NCBI GenBank assembly: GCA_045603125.1
Contig: JAZULN010000067.1
Span: 1 to 12,290, forward strand
Origin: CAKSFT01 sp045603125
Lineage (GTDB): Bacteria; Bacillota; Clostridia; UBA1381
DNA: 12,290 nucleotides
Reading direction: 5' to 3'
Positions within the stretch are counted from its first letter, which is position 1; every line of letters begins with the position of its first letter. Below the pieces are notes generated by a model. The model searched no databases. It saw nothing but the letters and a program-made list of their open reading frames with translations, and was not told the DNA's origin. The position numbers and the translations under genes were made by a program. Shown here piece by piece: positions 1 through 7,390 of this stretch.

Positions 1-1185
1 CACTTTAGTCAGACACCCGACGAAGCGGGGAATAATAGATTTACATATCTTGCCGAGTTGCTTGTGAAAATCGGTTATGATGTGGAAATTGCTACTACGG
101 ATTTTTCACATAAAAATAAAAAAACCAGAACTACCCCGAAAAAAATGCTGGATGAATTGTCATATAAATTTTCAATGCTTTCCGAACCGGGCTACAAAAA
201 AAACGTAAGCTTAAAGCGATTTTACAGTCACTATGTTTTCGGGAAAAACTTAGAGAAATACTTAAATGGTTCTGAAAAACCCGATTTGGTGTATGTGGCG
301 GTACCATCTTTGGATGCTGCAAAGGTTGCAGCAAAATATACTCAAAAAAACAATATTCCCTTTATAGTGGATATTCAGGATTTGTGGCCTGAAGCATTTC
401 AGCTTGTATTTAATATTCCGGTAGTAAAGGATATAGTTTTTGCCCCGTTAAAAATCACTGCCGATAAGGTTTATAAAGCGGCAGACAGATTGGTGGCGGT
501 GTCCGATACATATTTAAAGCGTGGAATGGCTGTAAATACGAAGGATAGTAAAGGTTTATGTATTTTCCTTGGTACAGACCTAACCGATTTTGATGAAATA
601 AGAAATGCCTGCCCTGAAAAAAGCGATGATAAGTTTTCGGTGGCTTATGCCGGCACGCTTGGTCACAGCTATAATATTACAATAATCATTGATGCTCTTA
701 AGATGCTTCAAGAAAAGGGCTATGAAGATATCGTATTTAATGTATTTGGAGATGGTCCTTTGATGGAGGATTTTAAGACCTATGCGGAGTCGCAAAAAGT
801 GAATTGTATTTTCCACGGACGCCTCGACTATAAAGAAATGGTGTCAAAACTATGCAGATGTGATATTGCGGTAAATCCTATTTCAAAGGGTGCGGCACAA
901 AGCATTATAAATAAACACGGAGATTATGCTGCGGCAGGACTTCCGGTTGTAAGCACTCAGGAATGCCCGGAATACAGGAATCTTTTGGATGAATATAACA
1001 GCGGAATAAATTGCGAGTGCGAAAATACCAAAGCAGTGGCAGAGGCTATAGAAAAATTGTATCTTTCTGAGGAACTCCGAAAGAAAATGGGAAATAATTC
1101 AAGAAGAATGGCGGAAGAAAGATTTGACAGGCGAAACACCAACAAAAAGATTGTAGCTTTGATAGAAGAACTTTTGGAGAGGTAA
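1..1185 (+). CDS. GT4-family glycosyltransferase, 5' end outside window
   Basis: The open frame is continuous from base 1 (394 visible codons). It begins inside the usual N-terminal loop: the first residues read HFSQTPDEAGNNRFTYLAE, which is the glycine/asparagine-containing acceptor-side loop of GT4 enzymes. The true start therefore lies upstream, and the TTG at 58 is not a real start. The protein would transfer a sugar from a nucleotide donor to a lipid-linked glycan in the cytoplasm. The N-terminal Rossmann domain contains a PDLVYVAVPS strand and a VDIQDLWPEAF stretch. The C-terminal donor domain starts at AYAGTLGHSYN and ends in the donor-binding region KGAAQSIINKHGDYAAAGLP. There the second acidic residue of the usual EX7E motif appears to be Asp, and the first Glu is absent. 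This resembles the WbuB-like branch of GT4, where SIINK-type motifs replace EX7E. The donor and acceptor cannot be told from sequence. The TAA stop is followed one base later by the next gene's ATG. Confidence 0.9.
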   Translation, partial: HFSQTPDEAGNNRFTYLAELLVKIGYDVEIATTDFSHKNKKTRTTPKKMLDELSYKFSMLSEPGYKKNVSLKRFYSHYVFGKNLEKYLNGSEKPDLVYVAVPSLDAAKVAAKYTQKNNIPFIVDIQDLWPEAFQLVFNIPVVKDIVFAPLKITADKVYKAADRLVAVSDTYLKRGMAVNTKDSKGLCIFLGTDLTDFDEIRNACPEKSDDKFSVAYAGTLGHSYNITIIIDALKMLQEKGYEDIVFNVFGDGPLMEDFKTYAESQKVNCIFHGRLDYKEMVSKLCRCDIAVNPISKGAAQSIINKHGDYAAAGLPVVSTQECPEYRNLLDEYNSGINCECENTKAVAEAIEKLYLSEELRKKMGNNSRRMAEERFDRRNTNKKIVALIEELLER

Positions 1186-1186
1186 A

Positions 1187-2320
1187 ATGGAAAAGAAAAA
1201 ACTTTTAATAATGGCATCTTTGTTTTGGCCGCAAAAGAATGGCGGTGGACCGCCAATCAGCATAATGAACATCGTGGAGGCGATAAAAAAAGATTTCTCC
1301 ATATATATTATTTCCAACAACCATGAGGTTGGAGATAAAGAGCCACTTGAAGGTGTGGTAAGCGGTTGGAATGAATTTGAATTTGGAAAGGTTTATTATG
1401 TGCCGTATGGTAAGCACGATGTAAAAACCATTCTGGGAATTATGGAGGAGGTTTCACCCGACATAATTTACCAAAACAGCTTTTTCAGCCATGACGATGT
1501 GTTTCCTCTTAGCATATATAAGAAAAAGCATAAAGAGGTTAAAGTTGTAGTCGCACCAAGAGGAGAATTTTATCCTGAACGCCTGAAAAAAGGGTATGCC
1601 AAAAAGAATATATATAAATGCCTTTTTAAATATACAGGCCGTTTAAAGGGTTTTTATTGGCAGGCAACAGGTGAGCAGGAATTAGGTTACATAAGAGATT
1701 TTATTGGTGTAAAAAGAGAAAGAATATACGATGTTAATAATATAACGATTGCCGACAGGGAAAGTAGCTATATAGAAAAAGAAGAAGGAGAATTAAAACT
1801 GGTATTTATAGCAAGAATTCATCCTATGAAAAATGTTCTTCTGGCAATTAAAATTTTAGAGAAGGTAAAAGCAAATGTCAGTTATGACATTTATGGCTCT
1901 ATAGAAGATGCGGAGTATTGGGAAGAGTGTAAAAAACAGATAGAAAAATTACCTGAAAACATAAAGGTAACCTACTGCGGACAGGCTCCCCACGAAGAAG
2001 TATGCAGAATTATAGAAAAGCACCATGCATATTTTATGCCAACAATAGGCGAAAACTATGGACATTCTATTGTGGAGTCCTTTATGTCTAAAAGGCCTGT
2101 TATCATAAGCGATAAAACTCCGTGGCGAGAACTTGAAAAATATGGTGCAGGGTATGATGTTTCACTTAACGATTTGGATAAGTTCGTAGAGGCCATAGAG
2201 GAAATGGCGGCAACCGACAATGAAGAGTTTAAAAAACTATCCGACTCATCACGTGATTACATAGATAAGAAGCTAAACAATAAAGAAGTAATAGAAGGCT
2301 ATAAAAGAATGCTTTCCTGA
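1187..2320 (+). CDS. GT4-family glycosyltransferase
   Basis: This complete 377-residue protein has the normal GT4 (GT-B fold) length. An N-terminal glycine loop (NGGGPPISIMN, about residues 18-28) precedes the first helix. The PRGEFYPE motif near residues 124-131 and the ATGEQE segment near 160-165 are shared with many capsule and colanic-acid-type GT4 enzymes. The C-terminal donor domain opens at LVFIARIHPMKN (about 205-216) and carries a canonical EX7E motif, E289 to E297, in TIGENYGHSIVES. It is a retaining nucleotide-sugar-dependent transferase by family membership; its sugar specificity is unknown. No signal peptide or membrane segment is seen, so it probably acts at the cytoplasmic face of the membrane. 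The start is ATG, with GGAGAGG at 1176-1182 inside the end of the upstream gene and a one-base gap between the genes, so translation is probably coupled. Confidence 0.93.
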   Translation: MEKKKLLIMASLFWPQKNGGGPPISIMNIVEAIKKDFSIYIISNNHEVGDKEPLEGVVSGWNEFEFGKVYYVPYGKHDVKTILGIMEEVSPDIIYQNSFFSHDDVFPLSIYKKKHKEVKVVVAPRGEFYPERLKKGYAKKNIYKCLFKYTGRLKGFYWQATGEQELGYIRDFIGVKRERIYDVNNITIADRESSYIEKEEGELKLVFIARIHPMKNVLLAIKILEKVKANVSYDIYGSIEDAEYWEECKKQIEKLPENIKVTYCGQAPHEEVCRIIEKHHAYFMPTIGENYGHSIVESFMSKRPVIISDKTPWRELEKYGAGYDVSLNDLDKFVEAIEEMAATDNEEFKKLSDSSRDYIDKKLNNKEVIEGYKRMLS

Positions 2321-2336
2321 TTTATCTGGAGGAAAA

Positions 2337-2867
2337 ATGAAAAAGATAAAGTTAATATTCAGGGTTATTTTTAATGCCCTGCGTTTTCTGGGTAAAAGCT
2401 ATTTTAAGGGAGTATTGCCGGTTTCTTCAGCAACCAAAATAGAGGCAGGAAATAACCTGAAGGTTGGTAAGGGATTCCGGACAAGAAACAATGTTGAGAT
2501 AAATGTACGCACCGGTGCATGTCTGGAGCTTGGCGACAATGTGTTTATTAATTCAAATTCCCTGATAACCTGCAGAAAACACATCAAAATTGGAGACAAC
2601 ACCATTATCGGACCCAATGTGTGTATATTTGATAACGACCATAAAATTGAAGACGGACGGGTTTTACAAAATGATTATGATTGTGATGAGGTTATAATCG
2701 GAAATAATGTGTGGATTGGTGCTAAAAGTACAATTCTAAAGGGTGTAAAAATCGGCGATAATGCCGTTGTGAGTGCAGGGAGCGTTGTTGTGAAGGATAT
2801 CCCGGGAGGCAATATTTTGATTCAGAAACAAAAAGTATGGAGGTATAGAAGAAAATGTATAAAGTAA
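2337..2867 (+). CDS. Hexapeptide-repeat (left-handed beta-helix) O-acetyltransferase
   Basis: The 176-residue protein is built of imperfect hexapeptide repeats from about residue 30 to 155 (for example VFINSN, IKIGDN, TIIGPN, VIIGNN, VWIGAK, VKIGDN, AVVSAG), the signature of left-handed beta-helix acyltransferases. His102 in FDNDHKIEDGR is the expected catalytic base of the maltose-acetyltransferase/WcaF-like subgroup, in which acetyl-CoA is the usual donor. It most likely O-acetylates a sugar of the repeat unit or of a lipid-linked intermediate in the cytoplasm as a trimer; the acceptor is unknown. The C-terminal NILIQKQKVWRYRRK replaces the GNPAK-type ending seen in many relatives. The first 25 residues are basic and hydrophobic and may associate with the membrane. 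The start is supported by TGGAGG just upstream (about 2327-2332). The last 13 bases overlap the next gene. Confidence 0.93.
   Translation: MKKIKLIFRVIFNALRFLGKSYFKGVLPVSSATKIEAGNNLKVGKGFRTRNNVEINVRTGACLELGDNVFINSNSLITCRKHIKIGDNTIIGPNVCIFDNDHKIEDGRVLQNDYDCDEVIIGNNVWIGAKSTILKGVKIGDNAVVSAGSVVVKDIPGGNILIQKQKVWRYRRKCIK
2839..2843 (+). promoter_or_regulatory. Ribosome binding site GGAGG for the ATP-grasp gene
   Basis: A perfect GGAGG core lies inside the 3' end of the acetyltransferase gene, 11 bases before the ATG at 2855. It supports the overlapping start rather than a later one, because the conserved TupA-like region begins only about 43 residues in and needs the upstream part. Confidence 0.7.
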
Positions 2868-3733
2868 GAGTTTTGTTAAAGGTTATCTTTAGGAACTTTT
2901 TTATGTATTTTCCTAAACTTATTTCGGATAGGGCACATTCAAAACTTCTATATTGGTGTATGTTTGGAAAGATGCCTGAATTGGAAAATCCAAAAACCTT
3001 TAATGAGTATCTTTGTGCTGAAAAGATAAAGGATTACAAACTTGCTTATTGGAAGTATGCTGATAAATATGAAGCAAGAGAATATGTGAGGACTGTAATT
3101 GGGGAGAAGTATTTAAATGAAGTTATAGGAATATATAATTCCTTCGATGAAATTGATTTTGAAAAACTTCCCAAACAGTTTGCGATGAAGGGGACTCATG
3201 GTTCGAGTTATAATATAATTGTAACCGATAAAGATAAACTTGATAAAGAGTCTGCAAAGAAAAAATTTGATAAATGGCTTAGAGAAAACTATTATTTAAA
3301 AGACAGGGAAAAAAGTTACAAAAATATAAAGCCTCGTATAATGGTGGACAGGTTTTTGTCTCCTGAAGACGGGATAATAGAAGAGTTTAAGCTGTTTTGT
3401 TTTAACGGCAAGGTGAGGATGATTTCCTTTAATAAAGGTGAAGGACATGAAAGAAGAACTAACCTGTTTGACGAAAATTGGAACAAGTTAGATGTTACAT
3501 ACGGATATTCGGGATTCAATGTTGAGAAATTACCCGAAAACAAAGACGAATTTATTACACTCGCCGAAAAATTAGCGGCTCCTTTTGAGTTTATCAGGGT
3601 GGATTTATATAATATAGACGGTCAGATTTATTTTAGTGAATTGACATTTCACCCCGGTGGTGGATTGGTGCCCTTTAAACCAAGGGAGTTTGACAAAAAA
3701 TTGGGTGAGTATTTGAAAAAGGAAAGAATATGA
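2855..3733 (+). CDS. TupA-like ATP-grasp protein
   Basis: This 292-residue protein matches the layout of the TupA-type ATP-grasp family (named after a Bacillus teichuronopeptide gene). ENPKTFNEYL (about 43-52) is the PKTFNEK-like opening. DKYEAREYV and IGEKYLNEVIGIY follow. KQFAMKGTHGSSYNIIV carries the ATP-binding Lys and the Gly-rich turn. KNIKPRIMVDRFLS, EEFKLFCFNGKVRMISF and the C-terminal FIRVDLYNIDGQIYF with SELTFHPGGG hold the expected metal- and ATP-binding acidic residues. ATP-grasp enzymes usually join a carboxylate to an amine through an acyl-phosphate, so a role in attaching an amino acid or similar group to the polysaccharide is plausible but inferred. Relatives are often labelled simply as glycosyltransferases. 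Departures from the commoner family text are TFNEYLCAEK instead of TFNEK-type, KGTHGSS for the usual K-NHGSG, and VDRF where Glu-rich text is typical. The N-terminus is hydrophobic and basic. The stop overlaps the next start as ATGA. Confidence 0.88.
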   Translation: MYKVRVLLKVIFRNFFMYFPKLISDRAHSKLLYWCMFGKMPELENPKTFNEYLCAEKIKDYKLAYWKYADKYEAREYVRTVIGEKYLNEVIGIYNSFDEIDFEKLPKQFAMKGTHGSSYNIIVTDKDKLDKESAKKKFDKWLRENYYLKDREKSYKNIKPRIMVDRFLSPEDGIIEEFKLFCFNGKVRMISFNKGEGHERRTNLFDENWNKLDVTYGYSGFNVEKLPENKDEFITLAEKLAAPFEFIRVDLYNIDGQIYFSELTFHPGGGLVPFKPREFDKKLGEYLKKERI

Positions 3734-4932
3734 AAATTTATTATACAGGGAATCTATGTTCAAACAAAGAATTTGACAGGATAGTTAAAGACAGTAAAAT
3801 AAAGCCATCTGTTGCAGGTCTTGTTTTTGAAAATATGCTTTTAAAAGGGTTTAAGGAAATAGAAGATGTTCAACTTGATGTGCGGACATTTATAAATCAG
3901 GCAGCGTTTCCAAACGGAAAGGATTTATTTGTGTTGCCGAAGACAGAAATGCTTGACTGCGGATTAAAGGCAAGGTGGATTCCGACAATAAATATAGGTG
4001 GAATAAAGCAGGTGTTATTTAAGGTTTTTAGCTTTTTTGATGCATTTTTCTGGATGTATAAAAACAGGCACAAGGATGCATTATACCTCACCTATTCCAT
4101 ATACGGATTTATGAACAGTGGGGCACTGTTTTGGGCAAAACGTTTCAATATACCAACTTGTGCCATAATTCCGGATTTGCCCAAAAACCACTTTGAAATA
4201 AGAAAGGCTACAGGTTTAAAGCAGGTTTTTAAAAATATGTTTTTAGGAAGCTCTTTAAAGTGCCAGACAGAGTTTGATAAATATGTGCTTTTAACAGATT
4301 ATATGAAGGAAGCAGTAGATATATCAGATAAGCCATATACCGTAGTCGAAGGCATATCCAATCCGGATATCTTCAAAGGTGTGGTTAATAACAAAAAAAG
4401 TGAAAAAGCTGTTATGTATGCCGGAATGTTGAGCCGAAAGCACAGAACTGATATGCTTATTGAGGCCTTTATGAAAACCAAGGGTGATTATAAACTCTGG
4501 ATATTTGGCTCGGGCGACATTGAAGAATATATTAAAGAATGTGCTAAAAAAGATTCAAGAATTGTGTTTTTTGGGAGAGTCAGTCGTGAAGAAGTGCTAA
4601 GGTATGAAGGGATGGCAAGTCTTTTGGTTAATGTAAGGGATAGTAGCGAACAGTATACAAGGTATAGCTTTCCTTCAAAAACTATGGAATATATGTCAAG
4701 CGGCACGCCTCTTTTAACCACAAAACTTCCGGGCATACCTGATGAATATTTCAATTATGTATATGCTTTGGAAGATGAAAACAAAGAAGACCTTGCAAAA
4801 ATGCTTGAAGAGATCCTTTCAAGGTCGGGAGAAGAATTGGAAGAAAAAGGGAAGAGGGCAAAAAAGTTTGTTGATGAGCAAAAAAATTATGTGGTTCAGG
4901 CAAGGAAAGTATATGAATTGTTAAGGAGATAG
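3730..4932 (+). CDS. GT4-family glycosyltransferase, lacking canonical EX7E
   Basis: This complete 400-residue protein has a C-terminal half that is clearly a GT4 donor domain: VMYAGMLSRKHRTDMLIEAF (about 228-247), LWIFGSGDIEEYI, IVFFGRVSREEVL and the terminal YSFPSKTMEYMSSGTPLL (about 312-329). PSK-x2-E (P315 to E320) is the variant used by a branch of GT4 in place of the classic EX7E. The N-terminal half is more divergent. It has a hydrophobic stretch around residues 96-110 and a possible acceptor-domain strand at 141-150 (IPTCAIIPDL). The protein would add a sugar to the lipid-linked unit from the cytoplasmic side; its specificity is not readable. The ATG forms ATGA with the stop of the ATP-grasp gene, and a GGAAAG site lies just upstream, so the two are probably coupled in translation. 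Confidence 0.88.
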   Translation: MKIYYTGNLCSNKEFDRIVKDSKIKPSVAGLVFENMLLKGFKEIEDVQLDVRTFINQAAFPNGKDLFVLPKTEMLDCGLKARWIPTINIGGIKQVLFKVFSFFDAFFWMYKNRHKDALYLTYSIYGFMNSGALFWAKRFNIPTCAIIPDLPKNHFEIRKATGLKQVFKNMFLGSSLKCQTEFDKYVLLTDYMKEAVDISDKPYTVVEGISNPDIFKGVVNNKKSEKAVMYAGMLSRKHRTDMLIEAFMKTKGDYKLWIFGSGDIEEYIKECAKKDSRIVFFGRVSREEVLRYEGMASLLVNVRDSSEQYTRYSFPSKTMEYMSSGTPLLTTKLPGIPDEYFNYVYALEDENKEDLAKMLEEILSRSGEELEEKGKRAKKFVDEQKNYVVQARKVYELLRR

Positions 4933-4934
4933 GC

Positions 4935-6155
4935 ATGAAAATATTGCAGATAAACTCGGTTTGCGGTGTTGGAAGCACGGGTAAAATCGCAGTTCAGATT
5001 AGCGATTATCTTAATGAAAACAACATAGAAAATTACATAGCATACGGATTGGGAAATACCGACAGATCAAATGCCTTCAAGATTGGAAATTATTTTGATG
5101 CACATCTGCATAGTTTTATTTCAAGAAAGTTTTGTCTGCAAGGGTATGGTTCAAAGCTTTGCACACTGCGGTTGCTTATATATATCAGGCGGATAAAACC
5201 TGATATTGTGCATCTGCATAACATACATGGTCATTATCTTAATTTTAGGATATTATTTAATTATCTTAACAGGACAAATATAAAGGTTGTATGGACATTC
5301 CATGATTGCTGGCCATATACGGGTAAGTGCGTGCATTATACAGATGTGGGATGTTTTAAGTGGGAAACTCGGTGTGAAAATTGTCCGCAGTTAAAAGGTT
5401 ATCCCGACAGTGAGAAGGATAGAAGCCAAAAGAATTATATAGAAAAAAAGAAGTGCTTTACGGAGAATAATAATTTATATATTACAACGGTTTCTGAGTG
5501 GTTGAAAAATCAGGCAGAAAGATCATACTTTAAAGGAAAAAGCGTGACACGGATATATAATGGAATAGATACAGAAATTTTTGAAAATAGAAAAAGTAGC
5601 GTAAAGGAAAAACTTGGAATTTCGGATAAGTTTATGATACTTGGAGTTTCAAGTGTGTGGAATGATAAAAAAGGGTTAGATGATTTCGTTGAATTGTCAG
5701 GCAAGTTAGATAAAGATACTGTAATTGTTTTGATAGGAATAAAGCCGGAGCAAAAACCGATGCTGCCTGAAAATATTATTGGTATCGAAAGGACGAACAA
5801 TCAGACTGAACTTGCTGAATTTTATAGTGTGGCTGATGTATTTGTAAATTTATCACTGGAAGAAACCTTTGGGTTGGTTGTGGCAGAAGCAATGGCATGT
5901 GGAACACCTGCTATAGTATATGACTCTACAGCTTGCCCCGAAGTGCCTGATGAGAAAAGTGGATTTATAGTAGCTGCTAAAGACATTGATGGAGTTTTTG
6001 ACTGTATAGAAATGGTAAAGCGTGAAGGAAAAGAAAAGTATCAAAATAATGCTATAAAAAGAGTGCAAGAGAATTTTTCAAAGCAAAGTATGTTAGAAGG
6101 TTACTTGAGTCTATATAAAAGATGCATGCAAAAAGAAGAGGAGAAGAATATATGA
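4935..6155 (+). CDS. GT4-family glycosyltransferase with Cys-rich insert (WcaC-like)
   Basis: This complete 406-residue protein has an N-terminal glycine loop (SVCGVGSTGKIAVQI, about 8-22), PDIVHLHNIHGHYLN (89-103) and WTFHDCWPYTG (120-130), all familiar from WcaC/colanic-acid-type GT4 enzymes. Between residues 125 and 150 lie five cysteines and a histidine (C125, C132, H134, C140, C147, C150), followed by PQLKGYPDS; this could be a small metal-binding or structural insert. The donor domain runs from FMILGVSSVWNDKKGLDDF (about 233-251) to a canonical EX7E motif, E310 to E318, in EETFGLVVAEAMACGTP. It would transfer a sugar in the cytoplasm; the substrate is unknown. AAGGAGA at 4923-4929 and a two-base gap from the upstream TAG support the ATG. 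The stop overlaps the next ATG as ATGA. Confidence 0.93.
   Translation: MKILQINSVCGVGSTGKIAVQISDYLNENNIENYIAYGLGNTDRSNAFKIGNYFDAHLHSFISRKFCLQGYGSKLCTLRLLIYIRRIKPDIVHLHNIHGHYLNFRILFNYLNRTNIKVVWTFHDCWPYTGKCVHYTDVGCFKWETRCENCPQLKGYPDSEKDRSQKNYIEKKKCFTENNNLYITTVSEWLKNQAERSYFKGKSVTRIYNGIDTEIFENRKSSVKEKLGISDKFMILGVSSVWNDKKGLDDFVELSGKLDKDTVIVLIGIKPEQKPMLPENIIGIERTNNQTELAEFYSVADVFVNLSLEETFGLVVAEAMACGTPAIVYDSTACPEVPDEKSGFIVAAKDIDGVFDCIEMVKREGKEKYQNNAIKRVQENFSKQSMLEGYLSLYKRCMQKEEEKNI
6139..6143 (+). promoter_or_regulatory. Ribosome binding site AGGAG deciding the start at 6152
   Basis: An AGGAG core lies eight bases before the ATG at 6152. A longer in-frame ATG at 6122 has no comparable site and would place ten charged residues (MHAKRRGEEY) before the start, so 6152 is preferred. 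Confidence 0.7.
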
Positions 6156-7390
6156 GCGTAAAAATAAATAGCGAAGAGGAGAACTTACAAAACGGCAGCG
6201 TGACGCGTATCAATGCATTTTTTAAATTGATGTGGGTTATGATATTGGGGCTTTTTATAGCAATACCATTTGAAATTGAACTGCTTCAAAGATTGTGTTA
6301 TTGGACATATACCGTTTGTAATATTGTCTGTTTTGTTATGGCTGTTCTGGACAAGCAAAAGGACGATCGAGAGCGAGGAAAGAAGGATATAAATATTCTG
6401 CTTTTGATGTTGGTTGTGATTATCACCTATGTTTCTTTAAAATTTACAGGAACATTCAGAACGACTACAGAGAATATAATGGGGTATTTGAATTTTTTAA
6501 GTATCTTGCTTGTAATGTGCTATTCGAGTTATATAAAAACAGACAGAAACAGTTTGAAATTTATTGGTGTAATAAATATTTTTATAGCAATACTGTTTCT
6601 TGTCTTATCAAGAATGGATTTTGCATATGGTCGTGATGATTTGTGGAATAAATCGTTGACTTTGGGATTTTCAAACCCTAATATGGTTGCCATGATGATA
6701 TTTATAAACACAGTGTTTTTATTGGTTGTAAAGGAACTTTTTAATAAGCATATATTAAAGATTTTAATTATAGCCCTTATGGCGTGCAATATATACTTGA
6801 TTTATCTAACCCAGGCACGTTCGTCATTAGCGGCAGTAGTGCTGGTATTGGTTATGTATTATTTAAGAAACAGAAATTATAAGATATCCCCGATTGTTAC
6901 AATAGTGTGTATAATTTTTCCGTTAATCTTTGTATTTGGATACACATATTTATATGAAAACCACTATTTTAGAGACCTTGAAATTCTTGGGAAAACAATA
7001 TATTCAGGAAGAGAAGTTTATTATACTCAAGTGCTAAATGATATAAAAAGACAAGACTTTGGATTGATTTTTGGACATTTTACAGAATTCCAGAATACAC
7101 ACAACAGTGCCTTGTCTTTGTTGAAATTTTTTGGAATAGCCGGTATGGTTGCTTACTATGTGTTTGTCCTTAATAATGTTTTAAAGCTGTCAAAAGATGA
7201 GTTTGGCAATAAAATATCCTATATTTGCTTTGTGTCTATACTTGCTATTTATATACAGTCCTGTGCAGAGTCGGCGGTTGTTATAGGTGGTGGTGCATGG
7301 ATAGTATTTATGCTTTCACTTTTTGCCATTTCAGGAAACAACAGGAAGGAAATAGAATATAATGAACCAACAAGTAAATGGAACAAATAA
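6152..7390 (+). CDS. O-antigen polymerase/ligase-like membrane protein (candidate Wzy)
   Basis: From the ATG at 6152 this is a 412-residue integral membrane protein with about eleven or twelve hydrophobic segments. They lie roughly at residues 24-40, 46-66, 81-97, 109-127, 136-153, 176-194, 201-219, 223-239, 246-264, 318-342, 354-372 and 376-394. Family marks of O-antigen polymerase/ligase proteins are LGFSNPNMVAM (171-181), TQARSSLAAV (220-229, the T-x-S/A-R motif), and a large outside loop (265-317) containing SGRE (285-288) and QNTHNSAL (314-321), whose Arg and His match the family's conserved pair. The expected role is to polymerise flipped undecaprenyl-linked repeat units outside the membrane. 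A ligase-type role cannot be excluded, but in a Gram-positive capsule operon polymerase is the simplest reading. Its ATG overlaps the upstream stop (ATGA), and its 3' end overlaps the next gene by 29 bases. Confidence 0.88.
   Translation: MSVKINSEEENLQNGSVTRINAFFKLMWVMILGLFIAIPFEIELLQRLCYWTYTVCNIVCFVMAVLDKQKDDRERGKKDINILLLMLVVIITYVSLKFTGTFRTTTENIMGYLNFLSILLVMCYSSYIKTDRNSLKFIGVINIFIAILFLVLSRMDFAYGRDDLWNKSLTLGFSNPNMVAMMIFINTVFLLVVKELFNKHILKILIIALMACNIYLIYLTQARSSLAAVVLVLVMYYLRNRNYKISPIVTIVCIIFPLIFVFGYTYLYENHYFRDLEILGKTIYSGREVYYTQVLNDIKRQDFGLIFGHFTEFQNTHNSALSLLKFFGIAGMVAYYVFVLNNVLKLSKDEFGNKISYICFVSILAIYIQSCAESAVVIGGGAWIVFMLSLFAISGNNRKEIEYNEPTSKWNK

Noticed and set aside
118..203. Three A-tracts of 7-8 bases (118-124, 139-145, 196-203) and another of 8 at 10726-10733, considered as phase-variation slip sites
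   Set aside because: They fall on Lys/Asn codons in AT-rich DNA, the frames are intact, and 7-8 A is too common here to support switching without read data.
58..1185. TTG at 58 as the start of the first gene
   Set aside because: The frame is open to base 1 and the residues before it (AGNNRFTYLAE) are the conserved GT4 N-terminal loop, so the gene starts outside the window.
1240..1255. Perfect inverted repeat TGGCGG-TGGA-CCGCCA near the start of the second gene, considered as a regulatory hairpin
   Set aside because: Only six base pairs, inside the codons for the conserved glycine/proline loop, with no U-tract; coding constraint explains it.
6122..6151. ATG at 6122 as an earlier start for the polymerase-like gene
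   Set aside because: It adds ten charged residues, lacks a good ribosome binding site, and lies well inside the previous gene; ATG 6152 has AGGAG eight bases upstream and forms an ATGA overlap.
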